A stretch of DNA of 64,000 nt from Christensenella hongkongensis (GTDB lineage: Bacteria; Bacillota; Clostridia; Christensenellales; Christensenellaceae), in NCBI RefSeq assembly GCF_000981035.1, contig NZ_LAYJ01000131.1:58449-122448 (forward strand), read 5' to 3'. The notes beneath the pieces are model-generated. The model did not search any database, was not told the DNA's origin, and saw only the letters and a list, made by a program, of their open reading frames with translations. This document shows positions 18,798 to 28,933 of the stretch, in pieces (positions within the stretch are counted from its first letter, which is position 1; every line of letters begins with the position of its first letter). A program made the translations under genes and the position numbers.

Positions 18798-20981
18798 ATG
18801 GCAAAGGAAGCAACGAGCGTTGCAAAAAAGAAGCCTGCCGCAAAAAAGACAGGAAAAACGGCGGCGAAGAAGACGACTGCGGCAGCAAAGAACAATCTTG
18901 TGATTGTGGAGTCCCCGGCCAAAGCGAAGACGATTGAGAAATTTCTGGGCAAGGGATATGCGGTGCGCGCATCCAACGGACATTTAAGGGATCTGCCCAA
19001 AAGCAAAATCGGGGTGGACGTTGATAATAACTTCGAACCACAGTATACGACGATCAGGGGAAAAGCGCAGTTGATTAAAGCGCTCAAGGACGAGGCGAAA
19101 AAGTCGAAAAAGGTATACCTCGCAACCGATCCGGACCGCGAGGGCGAAGCGATTTCGTGGCATATTGCAAATATTCTGGGGCTTGATCCGGCTGAAGTCA
19201 GCCGGATTGAGTTTAATGAAATTACAAAAGACGCAGTAACAAGTGCGATCAAAAACCCAAGGAATATTGATATGGACCGTGTGGACGCGCAGCAGGCACG
19301 GCGTGTGCTGGACCGTTTGGTGGGTTATAAATTGAGCCCGCTTCTGTGGAAGAAGGTAAAAAAAGGTCTTTCTGCGGGAAGGGTTCAGAGCGTTGCCGTT
19401 AAGGTGATCGTTGACCGTGAGAACGAAATCCGTAATTTTAAACCGGAAGAATTCTGGACGATCAGCGCGCTGCTGAAAAAAGACAAGCAGGAATTTGAAG
19501 CAAAATATTACGGTGTAAAAGGGAAAAAGGCGGATCTTAAAACCGAAGCCGACGCACAGGCGGTGCTCGACGCGGTGAAGGGCGCTGATTTTATTATCGA
19601 TAAGGTAAAAAGCGGAACGCGTAAGAAAAATGCACTGCCGCCCTTTACCACAAGCTTTTTGCAGCAGGCTGCGTCCGGCAAGCTTGGATTTACCGCGAAA
19701 AAGACGATGATGCTTGCACAGATGCTTTATGAGGGCGTGCCGCTGAAAGGCGGAAATACGGTTGGACTTATCACCTATATGAGAACGGACTCTACGCGTA
19801 TTTCAGGCGAAGCACAGGCTGCGGCGCTCGATTATGTGAAGCAGACATATGGCGACGAATACGCGCCGGAAAAGCCGAACGTATATCGCGGAAGGAAAAA
19901 CGCGCAGGACGCGCACGAAGCAATTCGTCCTACTTACATTGAAAATACGCCGGACAGCGTAAAGCAATATCTTACAAATGATCAATATAAGCTGTATAAA
20001 TTGATTTACACGCGTTTTCTGGCCAGCCAGATGATGCCTGCGCTATTCGAAACGCTGAGCTATGAGATCGGTGCGAACGATCATATTTTCAAGGCAAGCG
20101 GCTCCAGGATACTATTCAAGGGCCATCTTGCCGTGTACGACTCCAAGACGGATGACGACGACCAGAAAATGTTGCCAAAGGCAGAAGAAGGGGAGACTCT
20201 GGAATGCCTGGGCGTAACGCCAAAGCAAAACTTTACGCAGCCGCCCGCAAGATATACGGAGGCTGCGCTGATCAAATTCCTTGAGGAACGTGGAATCGGC
20301 AGACCGAGCACCTACGCTCCCATCATTTCTACCATACAGGACAGAGCTTATGTGCAGAAGGAAGCAAAATCCTTTGTGCCCACAGAGCTTGGTGAAATTG
20401 TTACGGACCTGATGGCAAAGAATTTTTCCGATATCGTGGATATTACTTTTACTGCGGATATGGAAGAAAAGCTTGATGGCGTTGAGCAGGAAGGAAACGA
20501 CTGGAAGAAGGTAATCGGGGATTTCTACGGTCCCTTTGAAAAGGACCTTGAAAACGGCGAAAAAAATATCGAACGGATTCAACTTCCGGAAAAGGTTTCG
20601 GATGTGATCTGTGAAAAGTGCGGCGCCAATATGGTTTATAAGACGGGCCGGTTTGGCGAATTTCTTGCGTGTCCGAATTATCCGGAATGCAAAAATACAA
20701 AGCCGATTGTAAAACAGATTGATGTGCCGTGTCCAAAGTGCGGCGGCAAGGTTGTAATCAAGCGCGGTGGAAAATCCGGAAAGAGCTTTTATGGCTGTGA
20801 AAATTATCCGAATTGTGATTTTGTATCGTGGGATAAGCCTCTTGAGGAAAAATGTCCGGAATGCGGAGCATATATGGTGGAGGCAAAATTCCGTTATGGC
20901 GGGAAACCATATAAAAAATGTTCGAATCCGGAATGCGTGACAAACGAGAAAAAGAAAACGAATGCAAAAAAAGAAAGTTAA
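18798..20981 (+). CDS. topA: DNA topoisomerase I (type IA)
   Basis: Relaxes negative supercoils. It has 727 aa. TOPRIM begins LVIVESPAKAKTIEKFLG and has DPDREGEAIS; the catalytic tyrosine is in GLITYMRTDSTRIS (about residue 322). The C-terminus has three zinc ribbons (CEKCGAN...CPNYPEC, CPKCGGK...CENYPNC, CPECGAY...CSNPEC). Unusual is a 33-residue N-terminal extension of almost only Lys, Ala and Thr before TOPRIM. The ATG at 18798 has SD TTGGAGGAA. An AT-rich promoter-like stretch (TTTACA at 18740, TATAGT/TATAAT at 18761-18771) lies upstream but its spacing is imperfect. The 3' end overlaps trmFO by 20 bases. Confidence 0.97.
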   Translation: MAKEATSVAKKKPAAKKTGKTAAKKTTAAAKNNLVIVESPAKAKTIEKFLGKGYAVRASNGHLRDLPKSKIGVDVDNNFEPQYTTIRGKAQLIKALKDEAKKSKKVYLATDPDREGEAISWHIANILGLDPAEVSRIEFNEITKDAVTSAIKNPRNIDMDRVDAQQARRVLDRLVGYKLSPLLWKKVKKGLSAGRVQSVAVKVIVDRENEIRNFKPEEFWTISALLKKDKQEFEAKYYGVKGKKADLKTEADAQAVLDAVKGADFIIDKVKSGTRKKNALPPFTTSFLQQAASGKLGFTAKKTMMLAQMLYEGVPLKGGNTVGLITYMRTDSTRISGEAQAAALDYVKQTYGDEYAPEKPNVYRGRKNAQDAHEAIRPTYIENTPDSVKQYLTNDQYKLYKLIYTRFLASQMMPALFETLSYEIGANDHIFKASGSRILFKGHLAVYDSKTDDDDQKMLPKAEEGETLECLGVTPKQNFTQPPARYTEAALIKFLEERGIGRPSTYAPIISTIQDRAYVQKEAKSFVPTELGEIVTDLMAKNFSDIVDITFTADMEEKLDGVEQEGNDWKKVIGDFYGPFEKDLENGEKNIERIQLPEKVSDVICEKCGANMVYKTGRFGEFLACPNYPECKNTKPIVKQIDVPCPKCGGKVVIKRGGKSGKSFYGCENYPNCDFVSWDKPLEEKCPECGAYMVEAKFRYGGKPYKKCSNPECVTNEKKKTNAKKES

Positions 20982-22272
20982 CGTAATAGGAGCCGGGCTT
21001 GCGGGATGCGAATGTGCATGGCAGCTCGCGAAGCGGGGGATTCATGTGCGGCTTTACGAGATGAAGCCGAAAAAGAAATCGCCCGCGCACCAGTCGGACA
21101 ACTTCGCAGAGCTTGTGTGCAGCAATTCCCTGCGATCAGACAGGATTTGTAATGCGGTAGGGCTGTTAAAACAGGAGATGAGGCTGATGGACAGCCTTAT
21201 TATGCGAATTGCCGATAAAAACAGCGTGGCGGCAGGTGGGGCGCTCGCAGTAAACCGGAAGGATTTTTCCAAAGATATCACGGAAGAGATTACCTCGTGT
21301 GAGCTTATTGAGGTTGTGCATGAGGAAGTGACGGATCTTTCTATGTTTGGGGATGAGATTGTGATTGTTGCGAGCGGACCTCTCACGTCGGAAGCGTTAT
21401 TTTGTGATATCAGCAGGATTACAGGCGAGGAACAGCTCCATTTCTTTGATGCGGCCGCGCCGATTATATCTGCTGACAGCATCAATATGGAACGTGCATT
21501 CTTTGCTTCACGGTATGAACACGGCGGAAACGATTATGTGAACTGTCCGATGACGCGTGAGGAATACGAGGCGTTTTATACGGCGCTGGTGGGCGCGGAA
21601 TGTGCGCAACTCAGGGAATTTGAGCAGAATAGTGTATTTGAAGGGTGTATGCCCATTGAAACGATGGCGGGACGCGGGCATGATACCATGCTGTTTGGGC
21701 CGCTAAAGCCAAAAGGACTTTATGATCCGCAGACAGGCAAAGAACCCTTTGCGGTCGTGCAGCTGCGCAGGGAAGATGAAAAAGGCAGTATGTATAATAT
21801 TGTCGGTTTTCAGACTCATTTGAAATTCCCTGAGCAAAAACGGGTGTTTGGTATGATACCGGCACTTGAAAATGCAGAATTTTTGCGGTATGGCGTGATG
21901 CACCGCAATACGTTTTTAAATTCTCCAAGGCTGCTTGACCGGTATTACAGGCTGAAGAAGAACCCTGCTATCCGGTTTGCGGGGCAGATCACCGGAGTTG
22001 AGGGGTATATTGAAAGTGCTTCAAGCGGAATGATGGCAGGGATTTTTACTGCGTACGAATTACAGGGGAAACCGCTGCCGCAGTTAGGCGATGACACTGC
22101 GTCAGGAGCTCTTGCTGCACATGTTTCGGGAGCGGTTACTTCTAATTTCCAGCCGATGAATATTAATTTTGGCATTATGCAGCCGTTGGGCAAAAAGATA
22201 AGGAACAAGGAAGAAAAAAATACGCAGATCGCGCAACGGGCGCTGCGCAACATCGAAGAAGCCGGAATCTGA
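20962..22272 (+). CDS. trmFO: Methylene-THF-tRNA-(uracil-5)-methyltransferase TrmFO
   Basis: FAD- and folate-dependent enzyme making m5U54 (T-loop) in tRNA. It has 436 aa; [22 protein letters not shown] is the FAD-binding Rossmann motif at the extreme N-terminus, followed by [30 protein letters not shown], a TrmFO signature with the catalytic Cys, and FDAAAPI. The C-terminal GMMAGI and [10 protein letters not shown] are also typical. It begins inside topA. In B. subtilis xerC would come next; here hslV follows directly. Confidence 0.96.
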   Translation: MQKKKVNVIGAGLAGCECAWQLAKRGIHVRLYEMKPKKKSPAHQSDNFAELVCSNSLRSDRICNAVGLLKQEMRLMDSLIMRIADKNSVAAGGALAVNRKDFSKDITEEITSCELIEVVHEEVTDLSMFGDEIVIVASGPLTSEALFCDISRITGEEQLHFFDAAAPIISADSINMERAFFASRYEHGGNDYVNCPMTREEYEAFYTALVGAECAQLREFEQNSVFEGCMPIETMAGRGHDTMLFGPLKPKGLYDPQTGKEPFAVVQLRREDEKGSMYNIVGFQTHLKFPEQKRVFGMIPALENAEFLRYGVMHRNTFLNSPRLLDRYYRLKKNPAIRFAGQITGVEGYIESASSGMMAGIFTAYELQGKPLPQLGDDTASGALAAHVSGAVTSNFQPMNINFGIMQPLGKKIRNKEEKNTQIAQRALRNIEEAGI

Positions 22273-22300
22273 TCCGGCAAAGAAGGAGGACAGTCTTATT

Positions 22301-22831
22301 ATGATGAAGGCAACAACGATACTGGCAGTCAGGAAAGACGGGAATTGTGCAATCGCGGGCGACGGGCAGGTAACGCTTGGCGAAAGCGTAATCATGAAAA
22401 ACGGGGCGACAAAGGTTCGCCGGATTTATGGAGATAAAGTAGTCATTGGGTTTGCGGGGAGCGTTGCGGACGCGTTCGCACTTTCCGAAAAATTTGAAGC
22501 GAAACTGGAAGAGTTTGGCGGCAGCCTGCAACGTGCGGCGGTTGAGCTTGCACAGGAATGGCGTATGGATAAAGCGATGCGCCAGCTGGAAGCGATGCTG
22601 ATTGCGGCGGATGCGGAAAATCTTTTGATTATTTCCGGTACTGGCGAGGTGATAGAGCCGGATGATGGCGTGTGTGCGATTGGCTCCGGCGGATCGTATG
22701 CGCTTGCAGCCGCAAGGGCGCTTATCCAAAATACGGATATGACTGCAAAAGAGATCGCATACCAGGGGCTTAAAATCGCAAGCGAAATATGCGTATATAC
22801 AAACGACAATATCAGAGTAGAAGAAGTGTAG
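22301..22831 (+). CDS. hslV: ATP-dependent protease peptidase subunit HslV (ClpQ)
   Basis: Peptidase of the HslUV proteasome-like complex. It has 176 aa: [33 protein letters not shown]. The catalytic Thr would be residue 5, after removal of a short MMKA leader, in place of the Ser used by B. subtilis Cod[18 protein letters not shown] and [30 protein letters not shown] are highly conserved. SD AGAAGGAGGA lies 13 bases upstream of the first ATG; the second ATG (22304) is also possible. Confidence 0.96.
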   Translation: MMKATTILAVRKDGNCAIAGDGQVTLGESVIMKNGATKVRRIYGDKVVIGFAGSVADAFALSEKFEAKLEEFGGSLQRAAVELAQEWRMDKAMRQLEAMLIAADAENLLIISGTGEVIEPDDGVCAIGSGGSYALAAARALIQNTDMTAKEIAYQGLKIASEICVYTNDNIRVEEV

Positions 22832-22841
22832 GTGAAAATAT

Positions 22842-24221
22842 ATGTCATTTTTAACGCCAAAGGAAATCGTAACAGAACTCGACAAATATATCATTGGACA
22901 GGATAAGGCAAAAAAAGCCGTTGCAATCGCACTGCGGAACCGCTACAGGAGAAGCCAGCTTGACGCGGAGATGCGCGAGGAAATCACGCCGAAAAATATT
23001 ATCATGATAGGGCCGACCGGCGTTGGCAAAACGGAGATCGCGCGCAGGCTTGCAAAGCTGATGGAGGCTCCGTTCGTCAAGGTGGAGGCGACAAAGTTCA
23101 CTGAGGTAGGTTATGTAGGACGTGATGTGGAATCCATGGTGCGCGACCTTGTGGAAGCGTCGATCCGTATGGTGAAGCAGCAGCGTTTTGAAACCGTGAA
23201 AGACCGTGCGGCGGCGAACACGGAGGACCGCCTTGTAGATATCCTTGTTCCAAATAAGCAGGCACGCCAGAACAGCAATCCTCTGGGGGCCCTTTTCGGA
23301 GCGCCGCAGATCGAAGCCGCGCCTTCCGAAACAGACGAAGAAAAGCAAAAACGAATGTCCCGCAGGGATGAGATTCGCCAGAATCTGCGGAATGGAAAGC
23401 TCGAAAACCTGATGATCGAAATTGAGGTTGAGGTGAGCTCTGGCATGGGGATGGAAATACCCGGCATGGGCGGGGAGAGTATGGGCGATCTTTTGTCCGG
23501 GATTTTACCCACAAAAACGAAAAAACGCAAGGTTAGTATTACAGAGGCAAGGAAAATCCTCGAGCAGGAAGAGGCGGAGAAGCTCATCGATATGGATGAG
23601 GTAACCCAAACTGCAATCGACAACGCTGAACAAAACGGTATTATCTTTCTTGATGAGATCGATAAAATTGCCGGAAAAGGCGCGGGTAACGGCCCGGACG
23701 TATCGCGCGAGGGCGTACAGAGGGATATCCTGCCGATTGTCGAAGGGAGCACCGTTGTGACCAAATACGGCCCGGTGAAAACTGATTATATGTTGTTTAT
23801 TGCCGCGGGCGCGTTTCATGTTTCCAAAATATCGGATTTGATTCCTGAGCTGCAGGGGCGTTTCCCGATTAAGGTCGAGCTTGAAAACCTGACAAAAAAG
23901 GAATTCGAGCAGATTTTGACGCAGCCTAAGAACGCGATTACAAAGCAATATGAGGCATTGCTTGCCGCTGATGGCGTCAACCTCAAGTTTACGCCTGACG
24001 CACTCGCTAAAATTGCGGAAGTGGCGCAGATCGTAAATGAAAGCACAGAAAACATTGGCGCGCGCCGCCTGCATACGATTATGGAGAATTTGCTGGATGA
24101 CATTTCCTATAATGCCAGTGGAATTGAACCGGCAGTGGATGTTGTAGTGGACGCAAATTATGTAAGCGAACATTTGAAGCAGGAAGAACAGTATACGAAT
24201 CTGCAGAAGTTCATACTGTAA
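22842..24221 (+). CDS. hslU: ATP-dependent protease ATPase subunit HslU (ClpY)
   Basis: AAA+ unfoldase partner of HslV. It has 459 aa: [34 protein letters not shown] at the N-terminus, Walker [18 protein letters not shown] (near 58), the GYVGRD pore motif, an I domain (about 110-230), Walker [14 protein letters not shown], sensor regions and the C-terminal LQKFIL tail that docks into HslV. It lies 10 bases after hslV. The codY gene expected next in B. subtilis is absent. Confidence 0.97.
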   Translation: MSFLTPKEIVTELDKYIIGQDKAKKAVAIALRNRYRRSQLDAEMREEITPKNIIMIGPTGVGKTEIARRLAKLMEAPFVKVEATKFTEVGYVGRDVESMVRDLVEASIRMVKQQRFETVKDRAAANTEDRLVDILVPNKQARQNSNPLGALFGAPQIEAAPSETDEEKQKRMSRRDEIRQNLRNGKLENLMIEIEVEVSSGMGMEIPGMGGESMGDLLSGILPTKTKKRKVSITEARKILEQEEAEKLIDMDEVTQTAIDNAEQNGIIFLDEIDKIAGKGAGNGPDVSREGVQRDILPIVEGSTVVTKYGPVKTDYMLFIAAGAFHVSKISDLIPELQGRFPIKVELENLTKKEFEQILTQPKNAITKQYEALLAADGVNLKFTPDALAKIAEVAQIVNESTENIGARRLHTIMENLLDDISYNASGIEPAVDVVVDANYVSEHLKQEEQYTNLQKFIL

Positions 24222-24248
24222 CGACTTTCGGCAGGAGTGCCGTATCTA

Positions 24249-24257
24249 TGATATAAT
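24249..24257 (+). promoter_or_regulatory. Extended -10 promoter for the RNase J gene
   Basis: TGATATAAT at 24249-24257 is a perfect TGn-TATAAT; no good -35 is visible, as allowed for extended -10 promoters. The 85-base leader contains a possible stem (CCTG..GTGC / GCAC.CAGG, about 24274-24302) before the TTG start. Confidence 0.5.
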
Positions 24258-24346
24258 GAGTCAGAGATTATTTCCTGTATGTGCGTTCGGTATGCACGCA
24301 GGAATAAAAAAATAGAATAAGTGAAAAGAAGAAAAGAGAAAAGATT

Positions 24347-26071
24347 TTGGAAAAGACAAAACAGAATACACAAAATACAAGGAAAAGCGGGCCAAGGAAG
24401 CAAAACAATACAACGCCCGTGCCTTCGGTGAAAATTATTCCGCTTGGCGGGATCGGTGAAATCGGCAAAAACATGACTGTTATCGAATTTGGAAATGATA
24501 TCATCGTGATCGACGCAGGAATGATGTTTCCGCGGGAGGAAATGCTGGGCGTTGACTATGTGATTGCCGATACGACCTATTTGCAGAAAAACCTGAATAA
24601 AATAAAGGGGATTTTCTTTACGCATGGTCATGAAGACCACATTGGCGGTGTGCCTTATATTTTAAGGTCGGTTAACGTACCGCTTTACGGATCAGGCCTT
24701 ACGATGGCGCTGATCGAAGCAAAGCTTACGGAGCATCCGGGCGTAGAACCGCAGATCAATGTGATAAAAAGCGGGGATAAGATCAAAGCGGGCGTATTTA
24801 CGGTTGAATTTATCAATGTCAGCCATTCGATTGACGACGCGATGGGGCTTGCGATTACAACGCCAATCGGCGTATTGGTCCATACGGGCGATTTCAAGAT
24901 AGACCTTACGCCTGCGTGCGGCGAGGTGATGGAACTGAGCCGGTTTGCAGACCTTGGCAAAAAGGGCGTACTGGCCCTGATGTCGGACAGCACAAACGCA
25001 GAGCGTTCCGGGTTTACGATGTCTGAAAGCCAGGTTGGAGAGACCTTTGTCAATTATTTCAGGCAGGCGAAGGGGCGTATTATCGTTGCGTCGTTTGCCT
25101 CAAACGTGCACAGGATACAGCAGGTGATCGACGTCGCGAAGATTTTCAACAAAAAAATCTGCCTTTCCGGCAGGAGCATGCTGAAAATCGTAGGAGTTAC
25201 GCGCGAGCTGGGATACCTTAATGTGGATGACGAAATGCTCGTGGGCTTCGACGAACTGAAAAAGCTGCGGGACAACCAGGTTGTGATCCTCACAACCGGC
25301 AGCCAGGGCGAGACGATGTCCGGCCTTGTGCGTATGGCAACGGGGCAACACCCGAAGCTGAGCATTAAGGAAGGCGATCTTGTGATTATATCGGCATCGC
25401 CGATCCCGGGGAACGAGCGCTATGTGTCGGATGTTATTAATATGCTCTACCGAAAGGGAGCGAGCGTAATCAACGACGCTGTGGATATGGTCCATGTTTC
25501 AGGGCATGCGTGCGAGGAAGAGCTGAAGCTGATGCTTTCGCTCGTGAAACCAAAGTATTTTATTCCGGTACACGGCGAATACAGGCATCTTTACAAGCAT
25601 GCCGCGCTGGCGGAGAAAATGGGGATTAAAAAGAAGAATATCTTTATTCCCGAGATCGGTTCCGTCATAGAATTAAACCGGAAGATGGGCGTACAAAAGG
25701 AGACGGTTGCGTCAGGGAGCGTCCTGATCGACGGTCTTGGCGTAGGCGATGTCGGAAACGTCGTTTTGCGCGACAGGAAACAGCTGTCGTCCGACGGATT
25801 GTTTATCGTTGTTGTAACAACGTCTGCAGAGACCGGCGAACTTCTGTCGGCCCCGGATATTGTTTCACGCGGGTTCGTATATATGAAGGAATCGGAAGAC
25901 CTTCTCGATCACGCAAAAGACCTTGTGATTAACATTGTGGATTCGTGCTTCAAGAGCGGCTCGAGCGACTGGTCTACGCTCAAGGGACTGATTAAAAAAG
26001 AATTATCCAATTACCTGTACGACATGACGCAGCGCAGTCCGATGATACTGCCGATTATTATTGAAGTATAA
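24347..26071 (+). CDS. rnjA: Ribonuclease J
   Basis: Metallo-beta-lactamase/beta-CASP RNase with 5' exo- and endonuclease activity, central to mRNA decay and rRNA maturation in Firmicutes. It has 574 aa: IIPLGGIGEIGKNMTVIEF, the zinc motif FTHGHEDHIGGVPY (near 84), HTGDFKID, SDSTNAERSGFTMSE, the beta-CASP region SGRSMLKIVGV and TGSQGETMSGLVRMATGQHP, and HVSGHACEEELKLMLSLVKPKYFIPVHGEYRH. A basic, Gln/Asn-rich N-terminal tail of about 28 residues precedes the core. The start is TTG at 24347 with a purine-rich SD. J1 and J2 cannot be told apart here. Confidence 0.93.
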   Translation: MEKTKQNTQNTRKSGPRKQNNTTPVPSVKIIPLGGIGEIGKNMTVIEFGNDIIVIDAGMMFPREEMLGVDYVIADTTYLQKNLNKIKGIFFTHGHEDHIGGVPYILRSVNVPLYGSGLTMALIEAKLTEHPGVEPQINVIKSGDKIKAGVFTVEFINVSHSIDDAMGLAITTPIGVLVHTGDFKIDLTPACGEVMELSRFADLGKKGVLALMSDSTNAERSGFTMSESQVGETFVNYFRQAKGRIIVASFASNVHRIQQVIDVAKIFNKKICLSGRSMLKIVGVTRELGYLNVDDEMLVGFDELKKLRDNQVVILTTGSQGETMSGLVRMATGQHPKLSIKEGDLVIISASPIPGNERYVSDVINMLYRKGASVINDAVDMVHVSGHACEEELKLMLSLVKPKYFIPVHGEYRHLYKHAALAEKMGIKKKNIFIPEIGSVIELNRKMGVQKETVASGSVLIDGLGVGDVGNVVLRDRKQLSSDGLFIVVVTTSAETGELLSAPDIVSRGFVYMKESEDLLDHAKDLVINIVDSCFKSGSSDWSTLKGLIKKELSNYLYDMTQRSPMILPIIIEV

Positions 26072-26086
26072 AGGAGCAGATTTGTG

Positions 26087-26437
26087 ATGGTAAATGTTTA
26101 TGATAAAGCAAATGAGCTTGCGTCTTTGATCAAGCAAAGTGAAGAATATGAGGAATATACGAAGATCAAGGATGAGGTGTACGAAGACGAGCAGAACCAG
26201 CGCATGATCAAGGATTATAAAAAACTGCAGTTTGAAGCGCAGGCTGCCTACCTCACAGGGCAGGAGCCGGAGGCGGAGTTGATGAATAAAATCCAGAAAA
26301 TGGGTGAGGTTTTGCAGTTCAATCCCAAAATCACCGAGTTTTTTTCCGCTGAGTATAAGTTTAATACACTTGTCTCCGATATCTATAAGATCATCGGAGA
26401 TGCGTGTGACGTTGGCGCAAATATGTTTGAAGAATAA
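26087..26437 (+). CDS. YlbF/YmcA family regulator
   Basis: A 116-aa all-helical cytoplasmic protein (KANELASLIKQSEEYEEYTKIKDEVYEDEQNQRMIKDYKKLQFEAQ) matching the YlbF/YmcA family. In B. subtilis these proteins form the Y-complex that steers RNase Y, so the place directly after RNase J is suggestive of RNA-decay control. AAGGAG at 26071-26076 serves either the GTG at 26084 or the ATG at 26087; the ATG is chosen. Confidence 0.82.
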   Translation: MVNVYDKANELASLIKQSEEYEEYTKIKDEVYEDEQNQRMIKDYKKLQFEAQAAYLTGQEPEAELMNKIQKMGEVLQFNPKITEFFSAEYKFNTLVSDIYKIIGDACDVGANMFEE

Positions 26438-26455
26438 AAACAGGAGACTGGTACG

Positions 26456-27688
26456 TTGGCAAAAAAGCTGAATCATCTGTATCCCGACGAAAACAACTAC
26501 ATCGATCTTGAGCCGCAAAAAACCGGCAATGGAAAAAAACCGCAAAAAAAGACGCGTTCCGGGTGGAGCAGGATGCGTACGCTTGTGATGTTCCTGATTA
26601 GCCTTGCGATTGTGGCCGCCATTGTGTATGGCGTGGTTTCCTACGTGCGCAAGGAATATTTCGATCCGGTAGACAGTGCCGACAGCACTGCGGTTGAGGT
26701 AACGATTCCCAAAGGCGCGTCACTCAATAAAATTTCAGATATTTTGTATGACAACGATTTGATCCGTAATAAGCAGGTGTTTAAACTGTATGTGGATTTT
26801 TCCGACATGTCCTCAAAGCTGAAGGCAGGAACCTATGAATTATCCAAAAACATGGATTTTGACGACCTGATTTATGCGTTGCAGGAGGGAAAGAGCGATT
26901 CCAATGTTGCAAAGGTAAAATTCCTGGAAGGCCTTACGATCGATGATTTCAGCGAAGTTTTGATTGAGAGCGGAATCCTGAAGAACACGACCAGATATCA
27001 GGAAATCGCAACCAGCGGCGAGGCTTTCGCGCAGGATTATCCTGTGATTGCGGACGTCATTGCAAAGGAAGCGGAAAAGGAACCCGATCAAAAACGAAAG
27101 TACGTATTGGAAGGTTACCTGTTCCCTGACACCTATGAATACTATACGGACGCTTCGGAAGAGGAAATTATCAAGAAGCAGCTCAACCGTTTCAACGAGA
27201 TTTTCAGCGATGAATATAAAGCGCGTGCCGAGGAGCTTGGTATGACGGTCGACGATGTCGTGACGCTTGCGTCTATCATCGAAAAGGAAGCGAAGCCGGA
27301 TGATTTTTCCAAGGTTTCCGCCGTTTTCCATAACAGGCTGAATAAGGATGAAACGCTTGGTTCCGACGCCACAATCATGTATGCCCTGGGCCTGAAAAAC
27401 GTTTATAATATCGGCGATAAGGTAAATACGCCTTCCGCCTATAATACGCGCCAGAACAAAGGATTGCCACCGGGACCGATCGGCAATCCGAGTAAGGCGG
27501 CGATTGAAGCGGCCTTGTATCCCTTTGAAGAATATATGCAGGAAGGCGACGAGTACATGTACTTCACGCTGACTGATCCTGCGACAGGCGTGCTGGAGTT
27601 CAATAAGACTTTGGAAGAGCATAATGAGGCAGTTGCAAAATACAGGCCTTTGTGGGATGCGGCAGACGCTGCTGCGGGAGTACAGTGA
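26456..27688 (+). CDS. mltG: Endolytic murein transglycosylase MltG
   Basis: Membrane-anchored lytic transglycosylase that terminates nascent glycan strands. It has 410 aa: a basic cytoplasmic tail, one transmembrane helix (about 41-62), a LysM-like segment (VEVTIPKGASLNKISDILYDNDLIRNKQVFKLY) and the YceG catalytic domain with the Glu in TLASIIEKEAK (about residue 277) and the signature NTRQNKGLPPGPIGNPSKAAIEAALYP. The start is TTG at 26456, with SD CAGGAGA. mltG next to U32 genes is the B. subtilis yrrL-yrrNO order. Confidence 0.93.
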   Translation: MAKKLNHLYPDENNYIDLEPQKTGNGKKPQKKTRSGWSRMRTLVMFLISLAIVAAIVYGVVSYVRKEYFDPVDSADSTAVEVTIPKGASLNKISDILYDNDLIRNKQVFKLYVDFSDMSSKLKAGTYELSKNMDFDDLIYALQEGKSDSNVAKVKFLEGLTIDDFSEVLIESGILKNTTRYQEIATSGEAFAQDYPVIADVIAKEAEKEPDQKRKYVLEGYLFPDTYEYYTDASEEEIIKKQLNRFNEIFSDEYKARAEELGMTVDDVVTLASIIEKEAKPDDFSKVSAVFHNRLNKDETLGSDATIMYALGLKNVYNIGDKVNTPSAYNTRQNKGLPPGPIGNPSKAAIEAALYPFEEYMQEGDEYMYFTLTDPATGVLEFNKTLEEHNEAVAKYRPLWDAADAAAGVQ

Positions 27689-27696
27689 ATCGAGAT

Positions 27697-28923
27697 ATGA
27701 ATGACGAAAAAATAGAATTGCTTGCGCCGGCGGGAAATATGGAGTGCCTGAAAACAGCCCTGTATTTTGGCGCCGACGCAGTCTATATGGCGGGACAAAG
27801 CTATGGCTTGCGGGCGTTTGCCGATAATTTTTCAGATGAGCAGCTATCAGAAGCCGTACAGCTGACGCATAACGGAAATAAAAAAATATATATTACGGTG
27901 AATTCGGTTATGTGGAACCGGGACCTCGACGGGCTTGGCGGTTATCTGCGCTATTTGAGCGAGATAGGAGCCGACGGTGTGATTGTTTCCGATCCGGCGG
28001 TAATTGAGCTTGTGCAGCGCGAACAGCTCAGCATACCCATTCACCTGAGCACGCAGGCAAATACGACCAATTATTTGTCTGCTTCTTTTTGGCATCGGCA
28101 AGGGGTTAAGCGTATTGTACTGTCGCGCGAGGTGTCGCTTGATGATATTCAAACGATCCGGCAAAATACGCCGGAAGGGTTGGAGCTCGAAGCGTTTGTG
28201 CACGGCTCCATGTGCGTCGCGCACTCAGGACGGTGTCTTTTAAGCTCTGTCATGACGGGCAGGAGCGGGAATAAGGGTGCGTGCGCACAGCCTTGCCGCT
28301 GGGAATATTACTTGTATGAAAAAGGGTATGACGGACAATATTTTCCAATTATGGAGGATGATCGCGGCACCTATATCATGAATTCGCGCGATCTGATGAT
28401 GATTGAATATATTCCGCAGCTTGCGGAGGCGGGAATTACTTCGTTTAAAATCGAAGGACGTATGAAATCGGCTTATTATGTCGCATCGGTCGTTCACGCA
28501 TACAGGCGGGCGTTGGATGCCTATTATGCCCAAAAGGATAACTACGTATTTGATGAGAGCCTGAAAGAAGAGCTTATAAAATCCGCAACACGCGGTTTCA
28601 CAACAGGCTTTTTCTTTGGGAATCCGCACGAGGCCGCCCAGGATGTTACGCGTGACGTAGACTTGCGTAGATACACGTTTGTTGGCAAAGTGCATGAAAA
28701 TTTACCGGAAGGGTATCTAAAAGTAGAGCAGCGTAATAAGTTCAGTATTGGCGAAAAACTTGAAATTTTGTCCCCATCTGTGGAAAATGCTTTTTTCACG
28801 GTTACACAGATTATGGACATGGACGGAAATATGCAGGACAGCGCCCCGCACCCGCAGCAGATGGTCAGGATAAACTGCCCGTACACGCTGCATGAGGGCG
28901 ATCTTTTGCGCAGGCATGATTGA
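27697..28923 (+). CDS. Peptidase U32 family protein, TrhP-like tRNA hydroxylation factor
   Basis: A 408-aa protein: IELLAPAGNMECLKTALYFGADAVYMAG, then the U32 signature EAFVHGSMCVAHSGRCLLSSVMTGRSGNKGACAQPCRW with clustered cysteines (possible Fe-S ligands), and MNSRDLMMIEYIPQLAEAGITSFKIEGRMKSAYYVA. U32 proteins TrhP/YrrN-YrrO make prephenate-dependent 5-hydroxyuridine at tRNA position 34; RlhA is another branch. The mltG neighbourhood favours the TrhP (YrrO) branch. The ATG at 27697 is chosen because the upstream in-frame ATG lies inside mltG; its SD (ATCGAGA) is weak. Confidence 0.85.
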   Translation: MNDEKIELLAPAGNMECLKTALYFGADAVYMAGQSYGLRAFADNFSDEQLSEAVQLTHNGNKKIYITVNSVMWNRDLDGLGGYLRYLSEIGADGVIVSDPAVIELVQREQLSIPIHLSTQANTTNYLSASFWHRQGVKRIVLSREVSLDDIQTIRQNTPEGLELEAFVHGSMCVAHSGRCLLSSVMTGRSGNKGACAQPCRWEYYLYEKGYDGQYFPIMEDDRGTYIMNSRDLMMIEYIPQLAEAGITSFKIEGRMKSAYYVASVVHAYRRALDAYYAQKDNYVFDESLKEELIKSATRGFTTGFFFGNPHEAAQDVTRDVDLRRYTFVGKVHENLPEGYLKVEQRNKFSIGEKLEILSPSVENAFFTVTQIMDMDGNMQDSAPHPQQMVRINCPYTLHEGDLLRRHD

Positions 28924-28933
28924 AGGAGAAAAT

